Shown here: positions 13,940 through 22,215 of the stretch, in pieces | Layout of the letters: every line of letters begins with the position of its first letter | How positions within the stretch are numbered: position 1 is the first letter of the stretch | From: JANXVV01 sp038230975 | GTDB lineage: Bacteria; Planctomycetota; Phycisphaerae; Tepidisphaerales; Tepidisphaeraceae | Direction of reading: 5' to 3' | NCBI GenBank assembly: GCA_038230975.1 | Contig: JBBRMF010000061.1 | Location: 1 to 22,261 of the forward strand | Length of the DNA stretch: 22,261 nt | The notes under the pieces: generated by a model | The model's database searches: none | Seen by the model: only the letters and a program-made list of their open reading frames with translations | Told to the model about the DNA's origin: nothing | Made by a program: the position numbers and the translations under genes

Positions 13940-15175
13940 TTATCTTTTGAATAGGCCGCGTATCGGTTTGAAGAATCGGGAGAGAGTGGGCATCGGATCG
14001 GACCCCCGAAAGAATTGCCATGTGTGAAGATGGACGATACTGCGGAACCATTGGCCGAAACTAATTTTCCCGGCACGCTTCAATTCCCGGTATGCCCAGA
14101 AATCGCGGACGGGATCCCAGAGACGGAGTCCGAGCTTATATTTCTTCATGGCAGGCAAGGTTCGACCCGTCATTCGGTGGTAGACATATCGCGCGAGACT
14201 AAAACCGCTGGCAGAGACGAGGCAGTTAGAGGCGGTGAACCGGGCGTTGCATTCGATCAGCTTGTATTGTCCGTCGCGCGAATCGAGTTTGAACTCGACA
14301 TTGGCCAAACCAACAAGCCCGACCTGATCGAAAAGTTTTTGAGCTGGAGCGATGATGTCGGGGATCCAGTCGGTGATGTGGTAGCACGCCGTGCCCATGC
14401 CGACCGGATATCGGCGGATGATGCGCTTGGTGAAATGGAATTGCGGTTTGCCCTGTTCATCGAGATAGGTGTAGTAACTGCAGAGTTTATCATCGCCACC
14501 GGGGATAAGTTCCATAAGCAGTAGATCAGTGCCGGAACCGGTGGTGGAATCGAAGGTAGCCAGCAACTCTTCAAAGGTGGAAACCGTCAGATGTTTGCGG
14601 CCGAATTTCGCTTCAAAGATGTGGGACAGCCGCGGTTTGACCAGAAGTGGATAAACCAGTTCATCGCGCAACAGCAGGACCTGGTCTCGCGATTCCACTT
14701 CCCAGAACAACGGTACGGGAACACCGGCGGCCCTCGCGTGCTTGTACGTCGTGAGCTTATCGAGCATCGAGCGCTGTGCGGCCGGCGCGGAAATATCCAG
14801 GTGATACTTTGTCAGCAATGCTTCGCGATGCCGTATCAGAACCTGCAGGCCGGCATCGCTGCAAGACAAGATGACGGCACCGCGCAAGTATTCTGATTCA
14901 TCTCCGAGAAGAAATGCGGCCCATGATTCTTCGAGCGTCCCGGTTTTTGCAACTGTGATCCATTTGCAATGACGGGAATGTTGAACGCAGGAATCCACCT
15001 CACCGACGCCGAATACTTTTACGCCGATTCCACTCAAATCCCGCGCCACCGAGAGCGCGTTCGCCTCGCCGCCCAGAATTAATACCGGCGGTGTTCCAAG
15101 GGCAACCGATTCGGCAAGGAACTGATGCGCCCGAATATCGTTCACGGATTGAATGGACTTTTCACCGGCATTCAT
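13940..15175 (-). CDS. ATP-grasp ligase, carboxylate-amine ligase type
   Basis: The product has 411 residues and looks like a D-aspartate-ligase or carbamoyl-phosphate-synthase-type ATP-grasp protein, which joins a carboxylate to an amine through an acyl phosphate. Residues 30-48 (VLILGGEANALSVARDLS) form the pre-ATP-grasp nucleotide-like fold. ATP-binding blocks follow: YPLLVKP at 175-181 with the phosphate-contacting Lys, MELIPGGDDK at 221-230, NVEFKLD at 292-298, and LIECNARF at 306-313 with the metal-binding Glu and Asn. The C-terminal 70 residues are basic and aromatic (VRDFWAYRELKRAGK, FKPIRGLFKR) and may contact membrane or lipid. The stop of the upstream ATP-grasp gene overlaps this start as ATGA, so the two are translationally coupled. 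It is the last gene of the polysaccharide operon. The amine and acid substrates are not readable. Confidence 0.85.
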   Translation of the reverse strand: MNAGEKSIQSVNDIRAHQFLAESVALGTPPVLILGGEANALSVARDLSGIGVKVFGVGEVDSCVQHSRHCKWITVAKTGTLEESWAAFLLGDESEYLRGAVILSCSDAGLQVLIRHREALLTKYHLDISAPAAQRSMLDKLTTYKHARAAGVPVPLFWEVESRDQVLLLRDELVYPLLVKPRLSHIFEAKFGRKHLTVSTFEELLATFDSTTGSGTDLLLMELIPGGDDKLCSYYTYLDEQGKPQFHFTKRIIRRYPVGMGTACYHITDWIPDIIAPAQKLFDQVGLVGLANVEFKLDSRDGQYKLIECNARFTASNCLVSASGFSLARYVYHRMTGRTLPAMKKYKLGLRLWDPVRDFWAYRELKRAGKISFGQWFRSIVHLHTWQFFRGSDPMPTLSRFFKPIRGLFKR

Positions 15176-16305
15176 GAATGGAATGTCCCTGCGTTTTCCC
15201 GCAGAAATGGGGACGGGGACGATTTCGCTGCCTCTTGATCGAGATTGAGCAGTCGCCGCAGAAGATGAACTGCGACAGGGAAACCACCGTCGTGCTTTTG
15301 ATAATGATAGTAGAGATTTGGCGTTCCATTGACTTCAAGAATCACACCGCCGGACTCAACCAGCGGAACACTCGGGTTGCGCGTCACAATATCGATACCT
15401 GCAAAACGTACGCGAAGAGCGCGAACGGCTTTAGCACCGTCCTCAATAATCGAATTACAAAGATACTGTGTGGCGGTTGTGTTATCCATGCCGCTGTTTT
15501 CATTGACGACGGTTTTGAGCGTGATCGTTGTGCCAGCTGCGGGAACAGAACGAAGGGACAGGCCCTCATTCGCCAAAGTCCGCCGCATGTCCAGGTCGAC
15601 GGTCAGGAGTACCTGAGAGATGCCTGAGCCGTGCTTCAGTCGCTCGTCATTGGCGAGGTCGACCAGGCGGGCGATCGTGGAACGCCCGTCGGCAATGACC
15701 GTGGGTAAACGGCGGACAAAGGAGTCGATGAGTTCGCCGTCAAGATAAAGCAGGCGATAGTTGTCCCCCGCGATCTGTTCTTCGATCATCAGATCATCGG
15801 CGTACACGGCCGCGATGGCGGAGGCACGAGCCAGGTGAGAATGGCGTCGTATGCCCGTGGTGACACCGCGCCCGCCTCCAGTTCCACCCGATGGTTTGAC
15901 CACGCAATTTCCCCGGCTGGAATTTAAAAACTCGATCGCAGGGCGGATATTTTTGAGGGTGAAGCAGGCATGCCTTGGAACCGCCAGCCCTTGCTCGGCC
16001 AACAACCGATGCGTAAGAGGTTTATCGTGCAGCACGGCGAGCGTAACCGGACTATCGACCTCCGATACACTGCCATCGACGCGAGTTTTCCTGCCTTGAA
16101 TTTCGATCTCGGCGATTCCAGCGACGAGTTGTGTCCAGGTGCCACCGAGCTCTTCGGCGGCTTCGCGCCAGGTCCGTTCGTAAAACGCCCGGTGATGTTG
16201 CCCCGATTTCATTCGTCGCGGGTTGCGATAGCGCAGGAAGGCTCTGGCCATCGCGGTCGTGTAGAGGGCTCGCAGGGTCAAAGGATTGAGAAACAGATCA
16301 GGCAT
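15172..16305 (-). CDS. ATP-grasp ligase related to the cyanophycin synthetase ATP-grasp domain
   Basis: The product has 377 residues. The pattern VVKPSGGTGGGRGV (135-148), EEQIAGDNYRLLYLDGE (175-191), DGRSTIARLVDLAND (206-220), FAGIDIV (301-307) and ILEVNGTPN (322-330) follows the ATP-grasp domain of cyanophycin synthetase and relatives, which add amino acids to a peptide. The N-terminal 110 residues resemble the domain that precedes ATP-grasp in that family, but the Mur-ligase half of cyanophycin synthetase is missing, so it should make a single amide or peptide bond rather than a branched polymer. ATG 16305 is chosen because the longer frame (GTG at 16365) would overlap the RraA-like gene by 44 bp; no clear ribosome binding site marks either. 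It begins 16 nt after that gene and overlaps the next by 4 nt. The acceptor and donor are unknown. Confidence 0.85.
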   Translation of the reverse strand: MPDLFLNPLTLRALYTTAMARAFLRYRNPRRMKSGQHHRAFYERTWREAAEELGGTWTQLVAGIAEIEIQGRKTRVDGSVSEVDSPVTLAVLHDKPLTHRLLAEQGLAVPRHACFTLKNIRPAIEFLNSSRGNCVVKPSGGTGGGRGVTTGIRRHSHLARASAIAAVYADDLMIEEQIAGDNYRLLYLDGELIDSFVRRLPTVIADGRSTIARLVDLANDERLKHGSGISQVLLTVDLDMRRTLANEGLSLRSVPAAGTTITLKTVVNENSGMDNTTATQYLCNSIIEDGAKAVRALRVRFAGIDIVTRNPSVPLVESGGVILEVNGTPNLYYHYQKHDGGFPVAVHLLRRLLNLDQEAAKSSPSPFLRENAGTFHS

Positions 16306-16321
16306 TATTCGAGACCCATGT

Positions 16322-17074
16322 TTATTGGACCAGCGTATTTTCAATCGTCTCAGGCGCGTCCCCACGAATCAGCGGGCACTCCAGATCAGCAAGGATATTG
16401 TCCACCCAGGCATTGGAGAAATTGCCCTTCTTGACCGAATCGAAGTAAGCGGCGTTCGAAACTTTATGCGATTTGAGCCGACCTAACAGCTCCTCCGAAA
16501 TCGCCTGGGGCACCACCACCAGACCGGTGGAGTCGCCGATGATCAAATCGCCGGGGTTCACGACGACACCGCCGAGACAGATTGGGAAATTGATCTCGCC
16601 CGGCCCACGATGCAGCGGACCAATCGGCGTTGTGCCGCGTGCAAACACAGGAAAATCAAGTTCCTGAATGCTCGGAAGATCGCGCACCAGCCCGTCGACG
16701 ACGAACCCGGATGCGCCGCGATGCTTGGCTTTGGTGGAAATCAGATCACCAAGCACGGCGTTCAAGGTCGACCCGCCGGCATCGACGACGACAACATCGC
16801 CGGGTTCAAGCACGTCAAGCGATTTATGGACCATCAGGTTGTCGCCCGGAAACACCTTGACGGTCAACGCCGGGCCACACACCGTATGGCGGTCATTTGT
16901 CAGAACGCGGATCAGGGGATCCACCGCGTAAAGTCTATTGAGAAGATCGGAAATATCCGGCGTTGGGAATTCAGCGAACTCGCGCATGAGTTCAGGAGAC
17001 AGACGCTGAATATTCACTTTCACACGGAAACCGGGTCCGGGATGCAAATGGGCTGAGCGGGGTTTGTTGGCCAT
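16322..17074 (-). CDS. RraA-family protein, putative metal-dependent aldolase or decarboxylase
   Basis: The product has 250 residues in the RraA/dimethylmenaquinone-methyltransferase-like fold. Despite that name, characterised members are 4-hydroxy-4-methyl-2-oxoglutarate/oxaloacetate-type aldolases or decarboxylases, or RNase E regulators. D110, then 20 residues, then R131-D132 (GFVVDGLVRD) reproduce the D-x20-R-D arrangement that binds metal and pyruvate-like substrate in the enzymatic members, so catalysis is plausible. Other family features are GDVVVVDAGG (92-101) and GVVVNPGDLIIGDSTGLVVV in the C-terminal half. GGAAG lies 7 nt before the ATG. It starts 61 bp after the dehydrogenase stop and ends 16 bp before the cyanophycin-synthetase-like gene. 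Its position inside a polysaccharide operon suggests it makes or removes a keto- or hydroxy-acid used by its neighbours; this is inference. Confidence 0.85.
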   Translation of the reverse strand: MANKPRSAHLHPGPGFRVKVNIQRLSPELMREFAEFPTPDISDLLNRLYAVDPLIRVLTNDRHTVCGPALTVKVFPGDNLMVHKSLDVLEPGDVVVVDAGGSTLNAVLGDLISTKAKHRGASGFVVDGLVRDLPSIQELDFPVFARGTTPIGPLHRGPGEINFPICLGGVVVNPGDLIIGDSTGLVVVPQAISEELLGRLKSHKVSNAAYFDSVKKGNFSNAWVDNILADLECPLIRGDAPETIENTLVQ

Positions 17075-17135
17075 GGGTTACTTCCTTTCATCAACACGTA
17101 TCAACCATTTCGGCTTCGAGGGCATTCGACTTGCG

Positions 17136-18032
17136 TCAACACTTTTTCGGATCAACTGCGCTCAAAAACTTTTCGTTCCCAAGAAGTTCGATAATACTCA
17201 GTAAGGTGAAATCTTCGTGATGGTCACTGAACAATACCAACGCCAGTTGATCATGGAGACATTGGATCGCATCGATCATACAGGGTTCGAGACCGCCGGA
17301 TTGAGTCATCGATACAAGCTCGTGCATTTCTGTCGCACGGCGTGCGGCATGTTGGGCGTAGGTGGGAAGCATACGATCGGCCAGCGCGCTGATCCCGGGG
17401 TAAATTTGCGCCGATGCTTCAAGCATCTCCGGCAACATCTCATTGCGACGAGCCACCAGCGCCACCTCCAGGAAGAGCGCACACATTCCCTTGGAGAGGC
17501 CACCAAGCAGCATTTTCATGGCTGAAGCGCGACCGGGTTCGCAAGAGAGAATCTTCACGCGCATCGCATCCCCGAACAGGGAAGCGATTTCCTGCGCGCG
17601 GTGACCGCTGAGAAAAAGTGTCGCGCTGCTTCGCAGATTTTTGGCCAGCCCATTGATCGAAGCGTCCACAAAGCCAACCCCGGCAGCGGTGATGCGTTGT
17701 GCAATCGCCACGATTAATTCCGGGCGAACTGAATTGGCGTCGACGAATATTGCGCCCGCCGGAGCCGTGCGGGCCAGTTCAGTGAACCGACTGGCGGTGG
17801 TCTCGGCCACATCCGGGGGCACCAAAGAGATCACGACATTTGATTCCCGCACGACCTCCTGAAATGAATTCAGGACGACTATTCCCGCCTCTCGGCATCG
17901 TGCGGCGGAGCGCGGGCCGCGACACTCGAGCGTTGTCACCACGCGCAATCCCCGTTCGCGAAGCAGCAATGCAACGCTCGCGCCCATTTCGCCGGGCGAG
18001 AGAATCCCGATCGTTTTTGTGCCATCGGTCAT
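17136..18032 (-). CDS. β-hydroxyacid dehydrogenase-like NAD(P) enzyme with DUF1932-type C-terminus
   Basis: The product has 298 residues. A Rossmann nucleotide-binding loop lies at 9-17 (GILSPGEMG), and the next strand ends in TLECRGPRS near 34-42, where an Arg could favour NADP. VISLVPPDVA (67-76) and FVDASINGLA (121-130) occupy the positions of the family's substrate loop. Lys173 (SAMKMLLGG) is at the position of the catalytic lysine of 3-hydroxyisobutyrate and 6-phosphogluconate dehydrogenases. The C-terminal helical part resembles DUF1932. Such enzymes oxidise β-hydroxyacids or reduce the matching keto or aldehyde acids. The start is the ATG within ATGA at 18029-18032, overlapping the stop of the Wzy-like gene, with GGAG 6 nt upstream; a GTG at 18044 is less likely. 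Substrate unknown. Confidence 0.83.
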   Translation of the reverse strand: MTDGTKTIGILSPGEMGASVALLLRERGLRVVTTLECRGPRSAARCREAGIVVLNSFQEVVRESNVVISLVPPDVAETTASRFTELARTAPAGAIFVDANSVRPELIVAIAQRITAAGVGFVDASINGLAKNLRSSATLFLSGHRAQEIASLFGDAMRVKILSCEPGRASAMKMLLGGLSKGMCALFLEVALVARRNEMLPEMLEASAQIYPGISALADRMLPTYAQHAARRATEMHELVSMTQSGGLEPCMIDAIQCLHDQLALVLFSDHHEDFTLLSIIELLGNEKFLSAVDPKKC

Positions 18033-19498
18033 GGCTCGCTCCACAACCGCCGGGTTGGAATCGGCAACGGCTCGTTTTGAATCGCCTTCGGTCCGGGATG
18101 CTCGTCGTAATCCCTTGGATCAGCTTGTGCGAAATCATGGTCGCGTTGTTGAGCGGCGACTCGGTCTTCATCAATTGAAGCCACTTGATTCAGGCATAAG
18201 TCCGGCCACACCGTCAACCATCCGAGCGCCACCCAGAGCGTGAGCAACTGTTCATAGCTGGTTGTCAGTAGAATCCCGATCAACCAAACCCCGGTAATGG
18301 CCGCAAACACGATATTGAATCGCGCTGATTTCCAGACCTTCACGACATACGCGCCGACCCACAGTACGGCCACCAATCCCACCAGACCTGTCTCGTAGAT
18401 GTAATTGAGGAGTACGCTCCAGACGGCATCGAGCCGCAATGCGCCGAACAGCGCCGGCGCGGTAAGAGCGGGCCCGATTCCGAACAACAGTGTGGCCGGG
18501 CCATCGTTGACCATCATCAGATATCCGACGCGCAGGGATGAGGATCGCTCTTCCCATGAACTGTTGCCAACATCTGATTTGCCTCCAAGACGATCGGTCA
18601 TGGCTTCGGCACCGAACCAAAGCACGGCCGGGAGAACAACGCAGCCGAACGCAAGAATGATCAGATACGTGCGAAGGTTGGCGCGGCAATTTAAAAGCCA
18701 TAACGTGGCAAGAACCACCACAGCAGCCAGCGTGACAAAAGTGTGTCCGGAGCGCGAGATGATGATAAGCAAAAGCCCACCGGCCGCAGCACCGGCAAAC
18801 AGCACGCGCTGCCAGGTTGCGGGATCGCGCTTCAATCGCACCAAGCCGCAGAGTTGGGCGATCCAGAAAACGATAAACGGCGCGAGGGAACTGGACATCG
18901 CCGAGGGCTCGGGGAAAATTCCGAAAGGCCTCTGAATATAGTTCGCAATGGTTTTGGTCATATCCTGAACACTGAGGAAAGAAGCATTCACATACAGTTC
19001 CGGAAACGGGAAATCACCGTTGGTAAAGCTGTACATCTGCCAGAGACCAACCGCCACGTGCAGCACCGTTGCCACCGCGATCCCGGTGAGCAGTTCCATC
19101 GCGTAAAGGGGCGCGTAATACTGCGTGGCCAGCAGCGTAAACCAGGTCATCGCGCGAAAGGGGATTGATTTAAAGCAAAGGGAAAGATCACCATTCCCTG
19201 TCAACGCAACCTTGATGAGCGATATGACGACTGGAGCCAGGAGTATGGGGAACAGGTGGTACGACTTTTTACGCCATGAAACCGCCAGCAGCGGAACGCA
19301 CATCAGGAACGAGAGAATGTTACCGAATTGAATGGCCGACCGATTGCCAACGGTAAGTGAAGGGTATGGCATGAAGCAGATGAAGCCGAGCAGCGCGACG
19401 AAAAATGCGGCCGTTGGATTCCGCGCGCTGTCGTCGTTGGAACTGTATGAAAGGGTGGCCAGATCAGTGTACGGGATAGGTTTGAACGACGTTTGCAT
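18029..19498 (-). CDS. Wzy/O-antigen-ligase-like polytopic membrane protein
   Basis: The product has 489 residues and about ten to twelve hydrophobic helices. The region around RSGHTFVTLAAVVVLATLWL resembles the Wzy_C/O-antigen ligase domain, followed by the large periplasmic loop usual in this family (DRLGGKSDVGNSSWEERSSS) and the arginine-containing SSSLRVGY. Proteins of this type polymerise or transfer lipid-linked glycans outside the inner membrane. The C-terminal 50 residues are hydrophilic and charged. The open frame extends to 19639, but ATG 19498 is chosen because AGGAG stands 7 nt before it and the extension reads unlike a membrane protein. The first 35 nt overlap the end of the glycosyltransferase gene. 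Whether it is a polymerase or a ligase cannot be told from sequence by eye. Confidence 0.82.
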   Translation of the reverse strand: MQTSFKPIPYTDLATLSYSSNDDSARNPTAAFFVALLGFICFMPYPSLTVGNRSAIQFGNILSFLMCVPLLAVSWRKKSYHLFPILLAPVVISLIKVALTGNGDLSLCFKSIPFRAMTWFTLLATQYYAPLYAMELLTGIAVATVLHVAVGLWQMYSFTNGDFPFPELYVNASFLSVQDMTKTIANYIQRPFGIFPEPSAMSSSLAPFIVFWIAQLCGLVRLKRDPATWQRVLFAGAAAGGLLLIIISRSGHTFVTLAAVVVLATLWLLNCRANLRTYLIILAFGCVVLPAVLWFGAEAMTDRLGGKSDVGNSSWEERSSSLRVGYLMMVNDGPATLLFGIGPALTAPALFGALRLDAVWSVLLNYIYETGLVGLVAVLWVGAYVVKVWKSARFNIVFAAITGVWLIGILLTTSYEQLLTLWVALGWLTVWPDLCLNQVASIDEDRVAAQQRDHDFAQADPRDYDEHPGPKAIQNEPLPIPTRRLWSEP

Positions 19499-20711
19499 CG
19501 GCCGACTCCTTTCTGCCTTGCGTGGCGACAGAGTAACCGGAAATGGTTTCGCGCGCGGCGACATTCCATGCGTAATGCTGACGGGCGGCTTGAATCTGTC
19601 CGGCCAGATGACGATGACTGCCCTCGGCATACAGTTCACGAACGGCGGCGGTTAAACGTTCGGGCGTGGCGTCGCGGAACGTGACCCCCACTTTGAACTC
19701 GCGCATCAGGTCACCCAATCCCCCGACATCACTGGCGACCATCGGCAAGCCGTAGGCGAGCGCCATGAACGCCACACCGCTCTGCGCCTGGAAACCCTGT
19801 GTATAAGGGAGAACGATCGCGCTATGCGTGGCGAAGAGTTTTTCGAGCTCTTCATCCGGCACAAATCGATCCAGAAGATCGACCCGCGTTCCGGTATCGC
19901 GCAGGCTTTTAACGCGCGGTAAAATCTCTTTTTGAAAATACTCTAAATCTTCCGGAGCCCCCGCGATCGTGAGGCTATACCCCGGAAGTTTTTCAGCGGC
20001 GCGGAGCAGAAGATCAAGCCCTTTGTTTCGGCGGATCGTACCGAAAAACAACAACCGCCTCCACGACAATCGCTCTTCCATCGAAATACTTTGAACGCTG
20101 TCACCGACCGTCCACACACCATGCGGCGTGATGCGAATTGGCGGGTGAGCCGGGCCCAGAAAATCAGACAATTTGCCGGACAACTGATCGGAAAGAACGA
20201 ATAGACCGTCGCACATTCGACACGCGCGACGAATCCACGCGTGCATCACCCATTTCGGTATCCACTTGGGGTATCGATGCGGCACGATATTGTGCGCGGT
20301 GTAATACACCTTTTTCCCCATCTTCTGAATCGCGCGAATCATCGGCGCGGCGAGCCATGGTTTCCATTCCTGAAGGTGAACGGCTGAGATATCCGGTCGC
20401 AATTTTAACCATCTCAGAAACGCCAGTTCCCGCTGCGGATAATAGACGATTCGATTCGCGGCCCAATGTAACGGGGATTTAAAGGAATATCGTTCGCGAA
20501 TCGGGGGCAAAACGGCGTGAACCGGATAACGGCTTGAGCGGAATTGAGCTTCGAGATTCTCGGCGCTCACCAGTTCGAACCGATAACCCGCATGGGGATG
20601 TTCCGCCAGGGCGGTCATCATTTCCATGGCATACCGCGCGTGACCGCCTTCTGCTGCAGGGGTGAACATGCAGATGGTTTCGGTGTTGGAATTGTGCGAA
20701 TCGGAGCTCAC
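19464..20711 (-). CDS. GT4-type glycosyltransferase, GTG start
   Basis: The product has 415 residues in the GT-B fold. The N-terminal half carries GGHARYAMEMM (22-32) for acceptor binding and YYTAHNIVPHR (136-146). The C-terminal half has FFGTIRRNKGLDLLLRAAEK (222-241), the donor-binding loop of the family, SLTIAGAPED and ALAYGLPMVASDVGG (317-331). The classical E-x7-E motif is altered: QSGVAFMA stands where EGFGxxxLEA normally occurs, so one or both catalytic-site glutamates are replaced. This variant is seen in several GT4 subgroups. It transfers a sugar from a nucleotide donor to a lipid-linked glycan at the cytoplasmic face. The GTG start lies in the 4-nt overlap GTGA with the flippase stop and has GGAG 5 nt upstream, indicating translational coupling. 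Confidence 0.9.
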   Translation of the reverse strand: MSSDSHNSNTETICMFTPAAEGGHARYAMEMMTALAEHPHAGYRFELVSAENLEAQFRSSRYPVHAVLPPIRERYSFKSPLHWAANRIVYYPQRELAFLRWLKLRPDISAVHLQEWKPWLAAPMIRAIQKMGKKVYYTAHNIVPHRYPKWIPKWVMHAWIRRACRMCDGLFVLSDQLSGKLSDFLGPAHPPIRITPHGVWTVGDSVQSISMEERLSWRRLLFFGTIRRNKGLDLLLRAAEKLPGYSLTIAGAPEDLEYFQKEILPRVKSLRDTGTRVDLLDRFVPDEELEKLFATHSAIVLPYTQGFQAQSGVAFMALAYGLPMVASDVGGLGDLMREFKVGVTFRDATPERLTAAVRELYAEGSHRHLAGQIQAARQHYAWNVAARETISGYSVATQGRKESADANVVQTYPVH

Positions 20712-22201
20712 TGCGACTCCATCAGGGTCACCGGCGCTAACACTTCAGCTCGAATTCCATTCTCGCGATGCGATCGCCAGCGCTGGATCAATTGTTCGCG
20801 AAGTCCGAGAAAATTGGTAGCGAGCAGGATAAGGCCATACACTAACACGCCGGCAATGATCTCCCCAATCACTGCCGGACGACTTCGGAAAAGTCTCAGG
20901 GGATAGAGCGCAACCCCCATGGCCGCGCCCGCGAGCAAGACTTGTCCGCAGGACAGCACCGGGAATGGCAGGATAAAATGTCGCCGACCGAGCCAGGCCG
21001 TCAGAACGATTGAAATCGCGTACGCCAGAACTGAAGCGCCGGCGGCACCGTTGATCCCATATTTCGGGATGGCGATCCAATTCAGCGCGAAGTTTACGAT
21101 GGCGACAAACAGTACGATCCAGACCTGATAGATCGTGCGATGGGCGAACTGAAACGCCGCATCGAAGTGGTAGGCCTTCAATCCGGCCAGGAATGCACCG
21201 AGGGCGATAAGCGGAATGATACCGGCGGCGGTCGCGCGAAAACTTTCCCCGAAAAAGCAGTTGGCGATCCCTCGGGAAAGGATTGACATGCCGATGACAC
21301 AGGGCACACCAATCGCCAGTAGCAGCGATGCATTGGAGCGCATCTGTTCCTGCGCGGCTTCGCGACCGTTTTGTTCAAACGCGCGAACCGCCAACGGAAA
21401 CATTGCCAAATTCACAACCATCATCACCAGAGTTAAAGTCTGCGTCGTAAAATCAACCGCTGCGGAATAATGTCCGGCCGCAGCCTCGCCCTTAAAGCCG
21501 GCAATGAGATATCGGTCGGAACTTCCTATGACGTTTGCCAGGGCGACAGTTAAGGAAAGCGGCAAACCATATTGGGCCACTTTTCTAAGAATCTCCCGAT
21601 CGAGAGACCAGCGGATGCCTGTCCAATCGCGACGGTAGGCGAATGTGGTGGCGATCAACATGCCTGCCGTGACACCCGCCAACGGACCCCACCACCCCGC
21701 GCCCAGCAACACCAGGAACATTCCCAGGATCACGTTACCCGATGCCCGGGCAAGCTGGAGCCACATGAAAGACCAGGGACGCATCATCGAACGGACGTTT
21801 TCGCAAACGAGCTCGAACATGGCCTGCACTGAAAGCATGATCCAGCAGGGAATTGCCACGGGTTGCCATTCATTATGAATGGGCAGGATCGAAATCACCG
21901 CTGCAATGATGCCAAGCGCGAAAATAATTGCGCCGGTGCAGGTAAGCATTGTCGATTTGAAGCGCGCCGGATCATTTTGGTGTGCCGGGAGATATCGGAC
22001 CAGCGAAAGGCGAATCCATTGGAAGAGCAGCGCGTTCAACAGGCCTGCAGTCGTGATGACCAGGGCGTATCGGCCATAGACTTCCGCCTTAAGAAGGTGG
22101 GTGAACAGCGGGATTGCCAGGAACGCCATGATGCCCGGCACACCGCGCGCGACGAGATAGATCGCGGTGTGAGAGAGAATATTTTTTCCGGGTCGTTGCA
22201 T
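20708..22201 (-). CDS. Wzx-type polysaccharide flippase
   Basis: The product has 497 residues with about twelve to fourteen membrane helices, typical of the polysaccharide transporter (MATE-like) family that flips undecaprenyl-linked repeat units across the inner membrane. The N-terminus, with GVPGIMAFLAIPLFTHLLKA, matches the characteristic first helix and loop (PLLTRLLGPEEYG in relatives), followed by EVYGRYALVITTAGLLNALL. ATG 22201 is chosen; a TTG at 22219 in the same frame would overlap the upstream stop as TTGA, matching the coupling style of this operon. Neither has a clear ribosome binding site. The gene lies between the tail of a probable initiating sugar-phosphate transferase and a GT4 enzyme, the common order for a Wzx/Wzy pathway. 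Substrate cannot be read. Confidence 0.88.
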   Translation of the reverse strand: MQRPGKNILSHTAIYLVARGVPGIMAFLAIPLFTHLLKAEVYGRYALVITTAGLLNALLFQWIRLSLVRYLPAHQNDPARFKSTMLTCTGAIIFALGIIAAVISILPIHNEWQPVAIPCWIMLSVQAMFELVCENVRSMMRPWSFMWLQLARASGNVILGMFLVLLGAGWWGPLAGVTAGMLIATTFAYRRDWTGIRWSLDREILRKVAQYGLPLSLTVALANVIGSSDRYLIAGFKGEAAAGHYSAAVDFTTQTLTLVMMVVNLAMFPLAVRAFEQNGREAAQEQMRSNASLLLAIGVPCVIGMSILSRGIANCFFGESFRATAAGIIPLIALGAFLAGLKAYHFDAAFQFAHRTIYQVWIVLFVAIVNFALNWIAIPKYGINGAAGASVLAYAISIVLTAWLGRRHFILPFPVLSCGQVLLAGAAMGVALYPLRLFRSRPAVIGEIIAGVLVYGLILLATNFLGLREQLIQRWRSHRENGIRAEVLAPVTLMESQ

Positions 22202-22215
22202 GGGTATTGATTCAA

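Noticed and set aside
19499..19639. Longer N-terminus for the Wzy-like protein
   Set aside because: It lies within the glycosyltransferase gene, lacks a ribosome binding site, and reads as an arginine/proline-rich string, whereas AGGAG precedes ATG 19498.
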